Shown here: piece by piece, positions 1-6,787 of the stretch | Layout of the letters: each line of letters opens with the position of its first letter | Numbering within the stretch: position 1 is the stretch's first letter | Assembly (NCBI GenBank): GCA_003542385.1 | Contig: DPKT01000209.1 | Coordinates: 1-7,775, forward strand | Reading direction: 5' to 3' | From: Desulfomicrobium sp. | GTDB taxonomy: Bacteria > Desulfobacterota > Desulfovibrionia > Desulfovibrionales > Desulfomicrobiaceae | DNA length: 7,775 bases | Made by a program: the position numbers and the translations under genes | Notes under the pieces: model-generated | The model's input: the letters and a program-made list of their open reading frames with translations, nothing else | Databases searched by the model: none | What the model was told of the DNA's origin: nothing

Positions 1-858
1 CTCAAGCCCAAGAACGTTGCCGCCGTCATGGTCACGGTCAAGATGCCGTCCTCGTCCCGGCCCGGGTCGCGCCTCGACGCCACGGTTTCCTCCGTGGGCG
101 ACGCGGCGTCGCTGCTGGGCGGCGTGCTCCTGCTGACCCCCCTCAAGGGCGTCGACGGCAACGTCTACGCCCTGTGCCAGGGCCCCCTGGCCGTGGGCGG
201 GTTTTCCGCCACAGGCGAGGCGGCCTCGGCCACCAAGAACATCACCACCGTGGGACGCATCCCCGGCGGCGCGGTGGTGGAGCGCAGCGTGCCCTTCTCG
301 TTCAACGAGCAGGACGAGGTGGCCATCCAGCTCGGCGTGGAGGATTTCTCCACGGCCAAGCAGGTCACGGACACCCTGAACCGCGCCATGGGCGGGCAGT
401 ACGCCGCGGCGCAGGACGCGTCCACGGTCCGCCTGCAGGTCCCGCCCAAGTACCAGGGCAACATCGTGGGCCTCATGGCGTCCCTGGAAAATCTGGAGGT
501 CCGCCCCGACACCCGGGCCAAGGTCGTGGTCGACGAGAAGACCGGCACCGTGGTCCTCGGGGCCAACGTCACCTTGTCGAAGGTGGCCGTGTCCCACGGC
601 AATTTGAACGTCATCGTGTCCGAACAGCCGCAGGTTTCCCAGCCGGGGGCCTTCGCCGAGGGGCGCACCGTGGTCACGCCGTCGACGCAGCTCGGCGTGC
701 GGGAGGAGCAGCGCCGTCTCATCCTCATGGACGGGGCGTCCATCCAGGAACTCGTCGACGGGCTCAACGCCATCGGTGCCACGCCCCGCGACCTCATTTC
801 CATCCTGAGAACCATGAAGTCGGCCGGATCGCTGCACGCCGACCTCGAGGTCCTCTAA
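1..858 (+). CDS. flgI: Flagellar P-ring protein FlgI, 5' end cut off by the window
   Basis: FlgI forms the P-ring, the periplasmic bushing around the flagellar rod in the peptidoglycan layer. The frame is open from the first base and gives 285 residues before TAA. FlgI is usually about 365 residues, so roughly 80 N-terminal residues, including the Sec signal peptide, lie outside the window. Family hallmarks are visible: the opening KNVAAVMVT stretch, RPGSR, TVSSVGDA, TPLKGVDGNVYAL, QGPLAVGGFS, TVGRIPGGAVVERSVP, a late GREEQ-like region (LGVREEQ), and the C-terminal helix-rich segment ending in DLEVL. The ATG at 28 is internal and not the true start. flgJ follows after 13 bases, so the two are probably cotranscribed from a promoter upstream of the window. 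Identification is based on family recognition and I am very sure of it. Confidence 0.97.
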   Translation, partial: LKPKNVAAVMVTVKMPSSSRPGSRLDATVSSVGDAASLLGGVLLLTPLKGVDGNVYALCQGPLAVGGFSATGEAASATKNITTVGRIPGGAVVERSVPFSFNEQDEVAIQLGVEDFSTAKQVTDTLNRAMGGQYAAAQDASTVRLQVPPKYQGNIVGLMASLENLEVRPDTRAKVVVDEKTGTVVLGANVTLSKVAVSHGNLNVIVSEQPQVSQPGAFAEGRTVVTPSTQLGVREEQRRLILMDGASIQELVDGLNAIGATPRDLISILRTMKSAGSLHADLEVL

Positions 859-871
859 CCCGGGAGGCGAC

Positions 872-1474
872 ATGAGCGAATTCCTCACACCCACGGCCCT
901 GCCTGCCCAGGAAGGCGGTCAGAGCCTGCAGAACCGCCTGCGCGAGCTGCGCTCCCGCCTCGAACCCGGCGACAAGGGCCAGGACGAGGCCAAGCTCCGC
1001 AAGGCCTGCCAGGACTTCGAGGCCGTGTTCATCGGGCAGATCTGGAAGCAGATGCGCTCCTCGGTGCCCAAGGACGGCATGCTCCACTCCAAGGAGGAGG
1101 AGAGCTACCTGTCCATGTTCGACCAGGAACTCTCGGTCAAGATGTCCCGCAGCGGAGGCATCGGCCTCTCGGACCTGCTGTACGAGAACCTCTCTCAGCG
1201 CCTCGTCAACGCCAGCCGCGACACGGACTCCGCCAAACCCCTGAAGCCCCTGGACCGCAAGGCCATCTCGAAGCTCCAGGCCGAGGCCCGCGTGCAGGAG
1301 GTCCCTGCCGGGACCCTGGCCGCCATGACCGCCCAGCGCCAGGCCGAACAGCTGGCCCGGAGCATCGAGAAGGCGAACGGTCCGGCACCTGCGGAGCCCA
1401 CCGTGGCCAGGGCGTCCTCGGACCTCGAGGAAGCCCTGCGCGTGGTGCGCATGGACCTGGAGAACGGCGACTGA
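872..1474 (+). CDS. flgJ: Rod-binding protein, FlgJ N-terminal domain type (no muramidase domain)
   Basis: This is a 200-residue protein matching the FlgJ rod-binding (rod-capping) domain. The domain spans about residues 42-110: LRKACQDFEAVFIGQIWKQM, then a GMLHSKEEESYLSMFDQEL stretch and SGGIGLSDLLYENL. FlgJ of enterobacteria is about 310 residues and adds a C-terminal glucosaminidase that bores through peptidoglycan. That domain is absent here, and residues ~115-200 are a charged, Ala-rich tail with no recognisable fold. Peptidoglycan cleavage must then come from another protein, as in other deltaproteobacteria. The start is set by GGGAGG at 862-867, four bases before the ATG. The gene follows flgI closely and probably shares its transcript. 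Alternative labels would be 'rod-binding protein' or 'peptidoglycan hydrolase-like FlgJ'; the latter would be misleading. Confidence 0.92.
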   Translation: MSEFLTPTALPAQEGGQSLQNRLRELRSRLEPGDKGQDEAKLRKACQDFEAVFIGQIWKQMRSSVPKDGMLHSKEEESYLSMFDQELSVKMSRSGGIGLSDLLYENLSQRLVNASRDTDSAKPLKPLDRKAISKLQAEARVQEVPAGTLAAMTAQRQAEQLARSIEKANGPAPAEPTVARASSDLEEALRVVRMDLENGD

Positions 1475-1524
1475 CGGAGCCGGAAATTCTTGCCGGGAAG
1501 GATGGGGCGCGGCACCGTCCCGTC

Positions 1525-1541
1525 CGGCCGGAAACCGGCCG
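1525..1541 (+). other. Short GC-rich hairpin in the flgJ-flgN gap
   Basis: CGGCCGG, a 3-base loop AAA, and CCGGCCG form a perfect 7-bp inverted repeat about 50 bases after the flgJ stop. No T-run follows (the next bases are TGACGCTTCCC), so it is not a standard intrinsic terminator. It could be a pause site, a 3'-end stabiliser for the flgI-flgJ transcript, or chance in GC-rich DNA. The repeat is seen directly; the role is not known. Confidence 0.4.
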
Positions 1542-1573
1542 TGACGCTTCCCTGACTGCACGCGCCGTCCCGG

Positions 1574-1589
1574 TGGTCGGAAATTTGCA
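1574..1589 (+). promoter_or_regulatory. Sigma-54 (RpoN) promoter candidate for flgN-flgK-flgL-csrA-fliW
   Basis: The bases TGGTCGGAAATTTGCA align with the sigma-54 consensus TGGCACG-N4-TTGC(A/T). The invariant GG (1575-1576) and GC (1587-1588) are at the required spacing, and the -12 element TTGCA is perfect. The -24 element matches at TGG and at its last G, and differs at CAC. Transcription would start near 1600, leaving a leader of about 74 bases before flgN. Sigma-54 control of middle flagellar genes with an NtrC-type activator (FlrC/FleR class) is established in many polar flagellates. I could not identify activator-binding sites upstream. Confidence 0.68.
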
Positions 1590-1615
1590 CGGTCGTGGAA
1601 GAGGTCCCTTGCGGC

Positions 1616-1634
1616 GGGCAGGTCTTTCCTGCCC
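1616..1634 (+). other. Hairpin in the flgN mRNA leader
   Basis: GGGCAGG and CCTGCCC form a perfect 7-bp stem with loop TCTTT. It lies between the predicted sigma-54 start (~1600) and the flgN ribosome binding site (AAGGAAG, 1661-1667). The run after it (TTCCCGAAG) is not a terminator tail. It may stabilise the 5' end of the long mRNA or act in translational control. The GGA in the flgN ribosome binding site is compatible with CsrA binding, but that is only inference. Confidence 0.4.
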
Positions 1635-1673
1635 TTCCCGAAGCAAAGCCCGAATTTTCGAAGGAAGTACACC

Positions 1674-2147
1674 ATGCGACAGATCACACTCGGCAGTCTC
1701 GTTCGTCAGGCCATGGGCACGGAGCTTCTCTGTCAGCTCCTGCGGGAAGAGCATGCGCTCCTGCGCGCGGGTCAGCCCGACGCGGTGGCGGGGCTGGAGA
1801 TGTCCATACAGGAGCTGATCCGGCAGCTGGTCCGCGAGCGCGAGTCTCTTGCCGATGCCCTGCAGCGGGCGGGATTCGCGAAGCTGGGGCCCTTTCTGGA
1901 GGGGCTCGGCGAGGTCGAGCGGCGGATTTTCGAGACGTGGCGCGCCAAGATCATCGCCGGCGAGCAGGAGAGCGCCCGCCAGGCCACGGTCAACGCCGAC
2001 CTGGCCATGGCCCTGTGGAAGCAGAGCGGGTCGCTGCTGAGCCATTTCCAGAACCAGGTCGCCCCGAAGGAGCGCAACACCTACACCGCCAAGGGAACCT
2101 GGCGCGACCGCACGGCCACGGCCACCCTGGTGCGCGGGAGGTTCTAG
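1674..2147 (+). CDS. flgN: FlgN-type flagellar export chaperone for FlgK/FlgL
   Basis: This 157-residue, mostly helical protein is the expected cytoplasmic chaperone that keeps the hook-filament junction proteins FlgK and FlgL unfolded and delivers them to the export gate. Residues ~5-120 are heptad-like with many Leu, Glu and Gln. The C-terminus has the diagnostic FlgN ending: a YTAKG turn followed by a disordered tail finishing in LVRGRF. The ATG is preceded by AAGGAAG (1661-1667) at six bases. It is the first gene after the sigma-54 promoter. Its TAG stop directly abuts the flgK ATG, so chaperone and substrate should be translationally coupled. FlgN sequences diverge strongly, so the call rests on size, helicity, the C-terminal tail and position next to flgK. 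Confidence 0.88.
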   Translation: MRQITLGSLVRQAMGTELLCQLLREEHALLRAGQPDAVAGLEMSIQELIRQLVRERESLADALQRAGFAKLGPFLEGLGEVERRIFETWRAKIIAGEQESARQATVNADLAMALWKQSGSLLSHFQNQVAPKERNTYTAKGTWRDRTATATLVRGRF

Positions 2148-4229
2148 ATGCCCGGCATAGGCTCCATGCTCGAAATAGGGAAGAAGTCCCTGTTCGCCAA
2201 CCAGGCGGCTATCGAGGTCGTCGGCAACAACATTTCAAACGCCAACACCCCGGGCTACAGCCGCCAGGCCGTGCGTCTGGAGGACGGCAACTACATCAAT
2301 TACGCCCCGGGCCAACTCGGCACGGGCGTCAACGCCGTCGAGGTCATCCGCTATTTCGACGAGTTCATCGAGGCGCAGTACCTGGACAAGAGTTCGGATC
2401 AAGCGCGCTGGCAGACCCTCTACGAGAATCTGAAGAACGTTGAGATGGTCCTGAACGAGTCGAGCACCGACGGGGTCAATTCCGCCCTGGCTGCGTTCTG
2501 GGCCGACTGGCAGACACTCGCGGCCAACCCCGAGGACACGAGCGCCAGGTCGGCGCTGCTGGGCCACGCCGCCAACCTGGTCAGCGCCGTGCAGTCCGTG
2601 CAGGGCGACCTGCAACGCCTGCAGGACGGGGCCGACGACGTCATCTCCGCCGAAGTCGCCGAGATCAACAAGCTCCTGACCGGCATCGCCGAACTCAACA
2701 AGCAGATCACCGTGACCGAGGAGACGGGCAAGAACAACGCCAACGGCTTGCGCGACGAGCGCACGCAGCTCATCCGGCAGCTGGCCGAGAAGATGGACAT
2801 CAACGTCATCGACAACGGCCTGGGCAACCTGACCATCACCACCACGGCCGGACACACCCTGGTGGACGGGCCCAACGCCTTTCGACTGGCCTTCGAGCCA
2901 CCGCAGACCATTGCGAACCTGCAATCGGGCTCGACCTTCAACGGCGCGGTCGCCTTCAACGGCGAGAGCGCGACGGAATATACGTTGAAGATTTCGGATG
3001 TTTCTGGGTCGACGATAAAGTACGACGTCTACATCGACGGCGGGAAGACCCTTCTCGCGAAGGATGTCACCGCGAGCGAGGACGGCGTTCTCATGCCCGA
3101 CGGCCGAGGAATCCTGAAATTCAAGCTGGGCACAGGGTCCGTCCTCCAGGTGGGCGACACGTTTCAGGTGCTCCCCAACAAGTCGCTGTTCTGGTACCAG
3201 ACCTCTTCGTCCAAGGTGAACATCACGCCGCAGGTCCAGAGCAACGGGCTGGACAACGAGCGCCGGCTCACGGGGGGCACCCTGGCCGGGTATTTCCAGT
3301 TCCGCGATGCGAGCATCGGCGGGTACCTGGAAAAGCTCGACGCCTTCGCCGAGAGCCTGTCCTGGGAGGTGAACCGGATTCATTCCCAGGGCACGGGGCT
3401 TGAGCGGTTCGAGAATGTGATCGGCACCTTCGGGGTCGGGGACGCGGACAGCGCGCTGGGGGGCGCAGCCGGGCTTGTGTTCGGCGACAAGCTCGCGGCC
3501 GGGAATCTCGTCATCAGCCTCTACGACACTGCGACGGGCAGGATAGTCGAATCCAATCCTCTTGATTTTGATGCCGCCGCGGGCGTCCAGAATTTTGACC
3601 CGACTCGGCACATGCTTGAAGACGTTGTGGCCGCAGTGGAAAGGACCTTCACAAACAGTGACGGGGATTTGTTGATTTCGGCCTCCAGCATCGATGGTCA
3701 TTTGCAGGTCACGGCCGCCGACGGCTACGAGTTTGCCTTCGGTTCGGACTCCACGGGGCTTCTGGCCGCCTTGGGGATCAACACGTTTTTCGAGGGCGCA
3801 AACGCGGGCAGTCTGGCCATCAACTCCACCGTCCGAGGCAACATCGCCTACATCAACACCGGCCACGTCAACGGCGCCGGCGAGATGAACGAGGGCGACA
3901 ACACCACGGCCAAGGCCATCGCCGCCCTGCAGTCGGCCTCCGTGCCCACGCGCACCCAGGCCGACGGCACCACGCGGCAGACCCTGGGGGAATATTACTC
4001 CACCATCGTGGCCAAGGCCGGCTCCGACACCCAGAGCGCCAAATTCAACTACGAGTACAATGAGGCTCTGGCCACGGACCTCCTGTCCCGCCAGGAGGCC
4101 GTTTCGGGCGTGAACCTGGACGAGGAAATGACCAACCTGATCAAGTTCCAGCACGCCTACACGGCGGCCGCGAAGCTGATCACCACGGCGGAATCCATGC
4201 TGCAGGTTCTGCTCGGGCTCAAGCAGTAG
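2148..4229 (+). CDS. flgK: Hook-filament junction protein 1, FlgK (HAP1), enlarged form
   Basis: FlgK forms the first of two junction layers between hook and filament. It is exported by the flagellar type III system with help from FlgN. The N-terminal rod-type signature GNNISNANTPGYSRQ is at residues 26-40. The C-terminal D0 helix fills about residues 653-693, with the family pattern SGVNLDEEMTNLIKFQ and a closing ITTAESMLQVLL segment. At 693 residues it is longer than the ~550 of enteric FlgK; the extra length is in the surface-exposed middle (about 255-530). Within that, residues ~272-343 resemble modules in the neighbouring FlgL and include YIDGGKTL (295-302) and GDTFQVLP (336-343). The start is fixed by GGGAGG (2136-2141) inside the end of flgN, and the ATG is the base after the flgN stop. 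Parts of the middle use more A/T-ending codons than the flanks. Confidence 0.97.
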   Translation: MPGIGSMLEIGKKSLFANQAAIEVVGNNISNANTPGYSRQAVRLEDGNYINYAPGQLGTGVNAVEVIRYFDEFIEAQYLDKSSDQARWQTLYENLKNVEMVLNESSTDGVNSALAAFWADWQTLAANPEDTSARSALLGHAANLVSAVQSVQGDLQRLQDGADDVISAEVAEINKLLTGIAELNKQITVTEETGKNNANGLRDERTQLIRQLAEKMDINVIDNGLGNLTITTTAGHTLVDGPNAFRLAFEPPQTIANLQSGSTFNGAVAFNGESATEYTLKISDVSGSTIKYDVYIDGGKTLLAKDVTASEDGVLMPDGRGILKFKLGTGSVLQVGDTFQVLPNKSLFWYQTSSSKVNITPQVQSNGLDNERRLTGGTLAGYFQFRDASIGGYLEKLDAFAESLSWEVNRIHSQGTGLERFENVIGTFGVGDADSALGGAAGLVFGDKLAAGNLVISLYDTATGRIVESNPLDFDAAAGVQNFDPTRHMLEDVVAAVERTFTNSDGDLLISASSIDGHLQVTAADGYEFAFGSDSTGLLAALGINTFFEGANAGSLAINSTVRGNIAYINTGHVNGAGEMNEGDNTTAKAIAALQSASVPTRTQADGTTRQTLGEYYSTIVAKAGSDTQSAKFNYEYNEALATDLLSRQEAVSGVNLDEEMTNLIKFQHAYTAAAKLITTAESMLQVLLGLKQ

Positions 4230-4239
4230 GAGGCCGGCA

Positions 4240-6036
4240 ATGCGCGTATCCCTTCGCAACCAGTACAGCAGTTTTCTCTACAACCTGCAGAACACCCAGT
4301 CCCGTCTCATGGAACTGAACATGCAGGCCTCCAGCCAGAAGCGCATCAACAAGCCCTCCGACGACCCCGTGGGCACGGCCAGGGTCCTCGACTACCGCAG
4401 CTCCCTGTCGGCCATCAACCAGTATCGCTCCAACATCGACACGGCCACGGGCTGGCTGAACCTGGCCGACGAGTCGATGCTCCAGACCAGCGCCATCCTG
4501 ACCAAGCTCAAGGGCCTGGCCGAGCAGGGGGCCACGGGCACCATGACGGCCTCGGACCGCGAAGCCACGGCCTACGAGGTCCGTCAGCTCTTCAGCCAAC
4601 TCGTCAACTTGGGCAACACCCGTTACGAGGGCAAGTCCATTTTCGGTGGTCAGAAGTTCGAGCAGAACGCCTTCGAGGAAGGGCTCATGGTCTACGACGA
4701 GGACGGCAAGAGCCTGGGGCTGGCCACGGGCGCCGCAAGCCGCAGCATCGTCGTGCAGTTCATCGGCAACGAGGGCGACACGGCTACGGTGGGCGACCCG
4801 GCCATTTCCATTCTCTGCCGCTATTCCAGCGACGGCGGCAAGACCTGGACCTCTGGCTCGGTGGGGACGGACGGCGCCCTGGACATGGGCGGCGTCAGCC
4901 TCACGCTGCCCAAGGGCAAGGTCCTCGACCTTTCGCCCGAGACCAACACCGACAGGGCAACCGGGTCCTGGCTGACCGTCGCGCCCACGGCCGTGTACAA
5001 GGGAGATCACGAGTCCCAGTCCGCGGTGAAGTATACAGATGCCGACCTTGACGTTTTGGCCGAGCCGCTTGGTGGATTCGAACGGGATGTAAGGGTGGAG
5101 GTGGCAGTTGATCCTGAGAATGGGGCAAATTTGTTGATCACCGCGACTCCCCTCGGCAATGGGGCGGGTGATCCTTTGGTTACGTTGATACCAGCATCTT
5201 CACCCTGTATAGTCGAAACGCCTTACGGAACTGTGCGCTTGTCAGGAGCAAACCTCGTCGGAGTAAAATTCGATGTGAAGTCCGGCTCCACGGGTGTGAT
5301 CCAGATGGGCTCGGCGCTTAATGCCGAAGGTCGCGGTCTTTTCGACGGCGATGTGATGGTGCGCGTTACGGGCATAGTTCCCGCGACCGGCACCGAACCC
5401 GAAAAGGTGACCTACCTCCACAGCACCGACGGCGGGACGAGCTGGTCGGAAGAGCGCGATTCGCCCTACTCGGCAGCCGGGCCGGTGGAGCTTCTGGTGC
5501 CGGGCGGCAAGCTTGTGCTTTCAGCGAGAGACGGCGTGTTCAATCTGGAGGCGGGGGACCAATTCGTCATCCACCCCCAGACCGCGGCCCACGAGGTCGA
5601 GATTTCGGCGGGCCAGTACGTGCAGCTCAACAACATCGGCTCCGAGGTCTTCGGCGGCTACTACGAGCACGGCACCCAGCCCGCCTTCGGCGACTTGGCC
5701 GGGGAGAAGAACATCTTCGTCGCCGTGGGCAGGCTCGTGGCGGCCCTGGAGAACAACGACCAGCAGGGCTGCGCCGAGGCGCTGAACAGCCTCAAGACCT
5801 CCCAGGAGCATTTCACCACCCAGCTGGCTTCCGTGGGCGCCCGGGAGAACAGGCTCGAGGTCGCCGACACGGTGCTCTCGGGGCTCAAGCTCAACGAGAC
5901 AGAACGCATGAGCAACATCGAGGATGTCGATTTGGCCACGCTTCTGACGGAGCTGGCCAATCAGCAGCTGTCCTACGAGACGGTTCTCAAATCATCGTCC
6001 ATGATCATGAAGATGAGCCTGGTCAACTACCTCTAG
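4240..6036 (+). CDS. flgL: Hook-filament junction protein 3, FlgL (HAP3), with a large central insertion
   Basis: FlgL is the second junction layer and contacts the first flagellin subunits. The flagellin-like N-terminal domain covers residues ~1-140, with MRVSLRNQYSSFLYNL, a QKRINKPSDDPVGTARVLDY stretch, and SIFGGQ at 133-138. The C-terminal domain covers ~480-598, ending with NIEDVDLATLLTELANQQLS and MKMSLVNYL. At 598 residues it is nearly twice enteric FlgL (317). The insertion (about 145-460) holds two similar modules. Each has a perfect Asp-box, SSDGGKTW (196-203) and STDGGTSW (395-402). Each then has a V-x-L-x-x-P-x-GK strand (219-230; 416-427) and a GSWLTVAP or GDQFVIHP strand (242-249; 439-446). 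The AVYKGDHE turn at 251-258 is a common FlgL landmark. AGGAGG (4228-4233) overlaps the flgK stop and sits six bases before the ATG. GC falls to about 50-53% around 5101-5280. Confidence 0.97.
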   Translation: MRVSLRNQYSSFLYNLQNTQSRLMELNMQASSQKRINKPSDDPVGTARVLDYRSSLSAINQYRSNIDTATGWLNLADESMLQTSAILTKLKGLAEQGATGTMTASDREATAYEVRQLFSQLVNLGNTRYEGKSIFGGQKFEQNAFEEGLMVYDEDGKSLGLATGAASRSIVVQFIGNEGDTATVGDPAISILCRYSSDGGKTWTSGSVGTDGALDMGGVSLTLPKGKVLDLSPETNTDRATGSWLTVAPTAVYKGDHESQSAVKYTDADLDVLAEPLGGFERDVRVEVAVDPENGANLLITATPLGNGAGDPLVTLIPASSPCIVETPYGTVRLSGANLVGVKFDVKSGSTGVIQMGSALNAEGRGLFDGDVMVRVTGIVPATGTEPEKVTYLHSTDGGTSWSEERDSPYSAAGPVELLVPGGKLVLSARDGVFNLEAGDQFVIHPQTAAHEVEISAGQYVQLNNIGSEVFGGYYEHGTQPAFGDLAGEKNIFVAVGRLVAALENNDQQGCAEALNSLKTSQEHFTTQLASVGARENRLEVADTVLSGLKLNETERMSNIEDVDLATLLTELANQQLSYETVLKSSSMIMKMSLVNYL

Positions 6037-6042
6037 GAAGGA
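6035..6042 (+). promoter_or_regulatory. csrA ribosome binding site containing two GGA motifs
   Basis: AGGAAGGA lies between the flgL stop (TAG, 6034-6036) and the csrA ATG at 6046. It carries GGA at 6036-6038 and 6040-6042. GGA in a ribosome binding site is the core of CsrA recognition, and CsrA autorepression is known in several bacteria. The motif is seen; binding and feedback on this mRNA are inferred. No obvious hairpin presents the GGAs in a loop. Confidence 0.4.
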
Positions 6043-6045
6043 TTT

Positions 6046-6285
6046 ATGCTCATACTTTCGCGTCGGCCCGGTGAAAGCGTGCATCTGGGCGACGACATTA
6101 AGATCACGATCCTGAGCATCAAGGGGCAGCAGATCAAGATCGGCCTCGACGTGCCCGAGCACATGCCCGTGTACCGTGAGGAACTGTACCAGAAGGTGCA
6201 AAACCAGAACGCCTCGGCCCTTGAACTCGACAACCACGACCTGATGATGGCGGCAACACTATGGACAAGCACAGACAGACGATAA
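6046..6285 (+). CDS. csrA: Carbon storage / translational regulator CsrA
   Basis: CsrA is a homodimeric RNA-binding protein that represses translation by covering GGA motifs at ribosome binding sites. In flagellates that have FliW, its main target is flagellin mRNA. The 79-residue product keeps the key surface: L4, R6 and R7 in the first strand (MLILSRRPGE), GDDIKITIL, IKGQQIKIGLDVP, and R44-E45-E46 (VYREELYQ). R44 is the classic RNA-contacting arginine. About 18 residues extend beyond the 61 of E. coli CsrA. Such a C-terminal extension is typical where FliW binds CsrA. The gene starts nine bases after flgL and its last 25 bases overlap fliW in another frame, so it belongs to the same mRNA as the junction proteins. 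Confidence 0.97.
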   Translation: MLILSRRPGESVHLGDDIKITILSIKGQQIKIGLDVPEHMPVYREELYQKVQNQNASALELDNHDLMMAATLWTSTDRR

Positions 6286-6731
6286 ACACCCGCATCGGGC
6301 CCATGGCGGTGTCCCTGGACAAGACCATCCGTTTTCCGCGGGGCCTCATCGGCTTCGAGTCCCTGCGGGAGTTCGCCCTGGTCGAGTTCAAGCCCGGCTC
6401 GCCGTTCCATTTCCTGCAGAGCATGGAAATGCCTGGCATGGGCATGATGCTGGCCGACCCCTTCTCCTTCCTGCCCGGCTACGAGATTCGCCTGGCCTCG
6501 GTGGAGGAGCGCATCCTCCGCATCCGGAGCGTGAGCGACCTGTTCATCCTGGTCAGCGTCACGGTGCCCAAGGGCGACCCCGAAGGCTGCACCCTCAACC
6601 TGACGGGGCCCATCTGCGTCAACGTCCAGGAACGCCTGGGCCTGCAGTCCCCGCAGACGGACCTTCCCTACCCCTCGCGCGTGCTGCTGCGGGATCTGGG
6701 CGGAGGGGACAGGCGACTGGCCAACTCATAA
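6261..6731 (+). CDS. fliW: Flagellar assembly factor FliW, CsrA antagonist
   Basis: FliW binds either unsecreted flagellin or CsrA. When flagellin is exported, FliW is freed, binds CsrA and relieves repression of flagellin translation (established in Bacillus subtilis and Campylobacter). The 156-residue protein shows the family pattern: an N-terminal INTRIG strand, IRFPRGLIGFE at 23-33, PFHFLQS at 48-54, ADPFSFLPGYEI, a VSVTVP strand, and a LNLTGPICVN strand followed by a Q-rich turn. The ATG at 6261 keeps the usual INTRIG strand; the alternative ATG at 6303 would remove it. The ribosome binding site (GGCGG, 6250-6254 or close by) is weak. The start lies inside csrA, so translation probably depends on coupling to csrA, which would hold the two antagonists in proportion. 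A terminator follows at once. Confidence 0.96.
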   Translation: MDKHRQTINTRIGPMAVSLDKTIRFPRGLIGFESLREFALVEFKPGSPFHFLQSMEMPGMGMMLADPFSFLPGYEIRLASVEERILRIRSVSDLFILVSVTVPKGDPEGCTLNLTGPICVNVQERLGLQSPQTDLPYPSRVLLRDLGGGDRRLANS

Positions 6732-6765
6732 GAAAAGCCCGACCGGCGGACCGGTCGGGCTTTTT
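6732..6765. terminator. Strong bidirectional intrinsic terminator between fliW and flgM
   Basis: AAAAGCCCGACCGG (6733-6746) pairs perfectly with CCGGTCGGGCTTTTT (6751-6765) around a CGGA loop, giving a 14-bp stem. The T-run ends the + strand transcript just after fliW. The matching A-run on the left becomes a T-run on the - strand, so the same hairpin can end the flgM transcript, whose stop codon is at 6790-6788. Confidence 0.93.
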
Positions 6766-6787
6766 CATGACCTCTGACGACGCGGGC

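Noticed and set aside
1525..1541. CGGCCGG-AAA-CCGGCCG as the terminator of the flgI-flgJ transcript
   Set aside because: The stem is only 7 bp and no T-run follows, so it does not meet the form of an intrinsic terminator. It is kept only as a hairpin.
794..1687. Long open frame on the - strand opposite flgJ and the flgJ-flgN gap
   Set aside because: It is a shadow of high-GC coding sequence. The product is low-complexity Gly/Arg/Leu/Ala-rich without family features, and flgJ on the + strand is clearly real.
2235..4259. 674-codon open frame on the - strand covering nearly all of flgK
   Set aside because: The length is striking, but it mirrors flgK codon structure in GC-rich DNA. The protein is Val/Gly/Arg-rich with no recognisable domain, and flgK has both conserved termini.
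4219..5010. 263-codon - strand frame over the start of flgL
   Set aside because: It is another antisense shadow with no plausible ribosome binding site or family signature, and it lies opposite the conserved FlgL N-terminus.
5954..5969. Possible sigma-54 promoter TGGCCAATCAGCAGCT inside the end of flgL, upstream of csrA
   Set aside because: The GG and GC spacing is right and TGGC matches, but the -12 box lacks the T residues (CAGCT instead of TTGCA). It lies in conserved coding sequence, so chance explains it.
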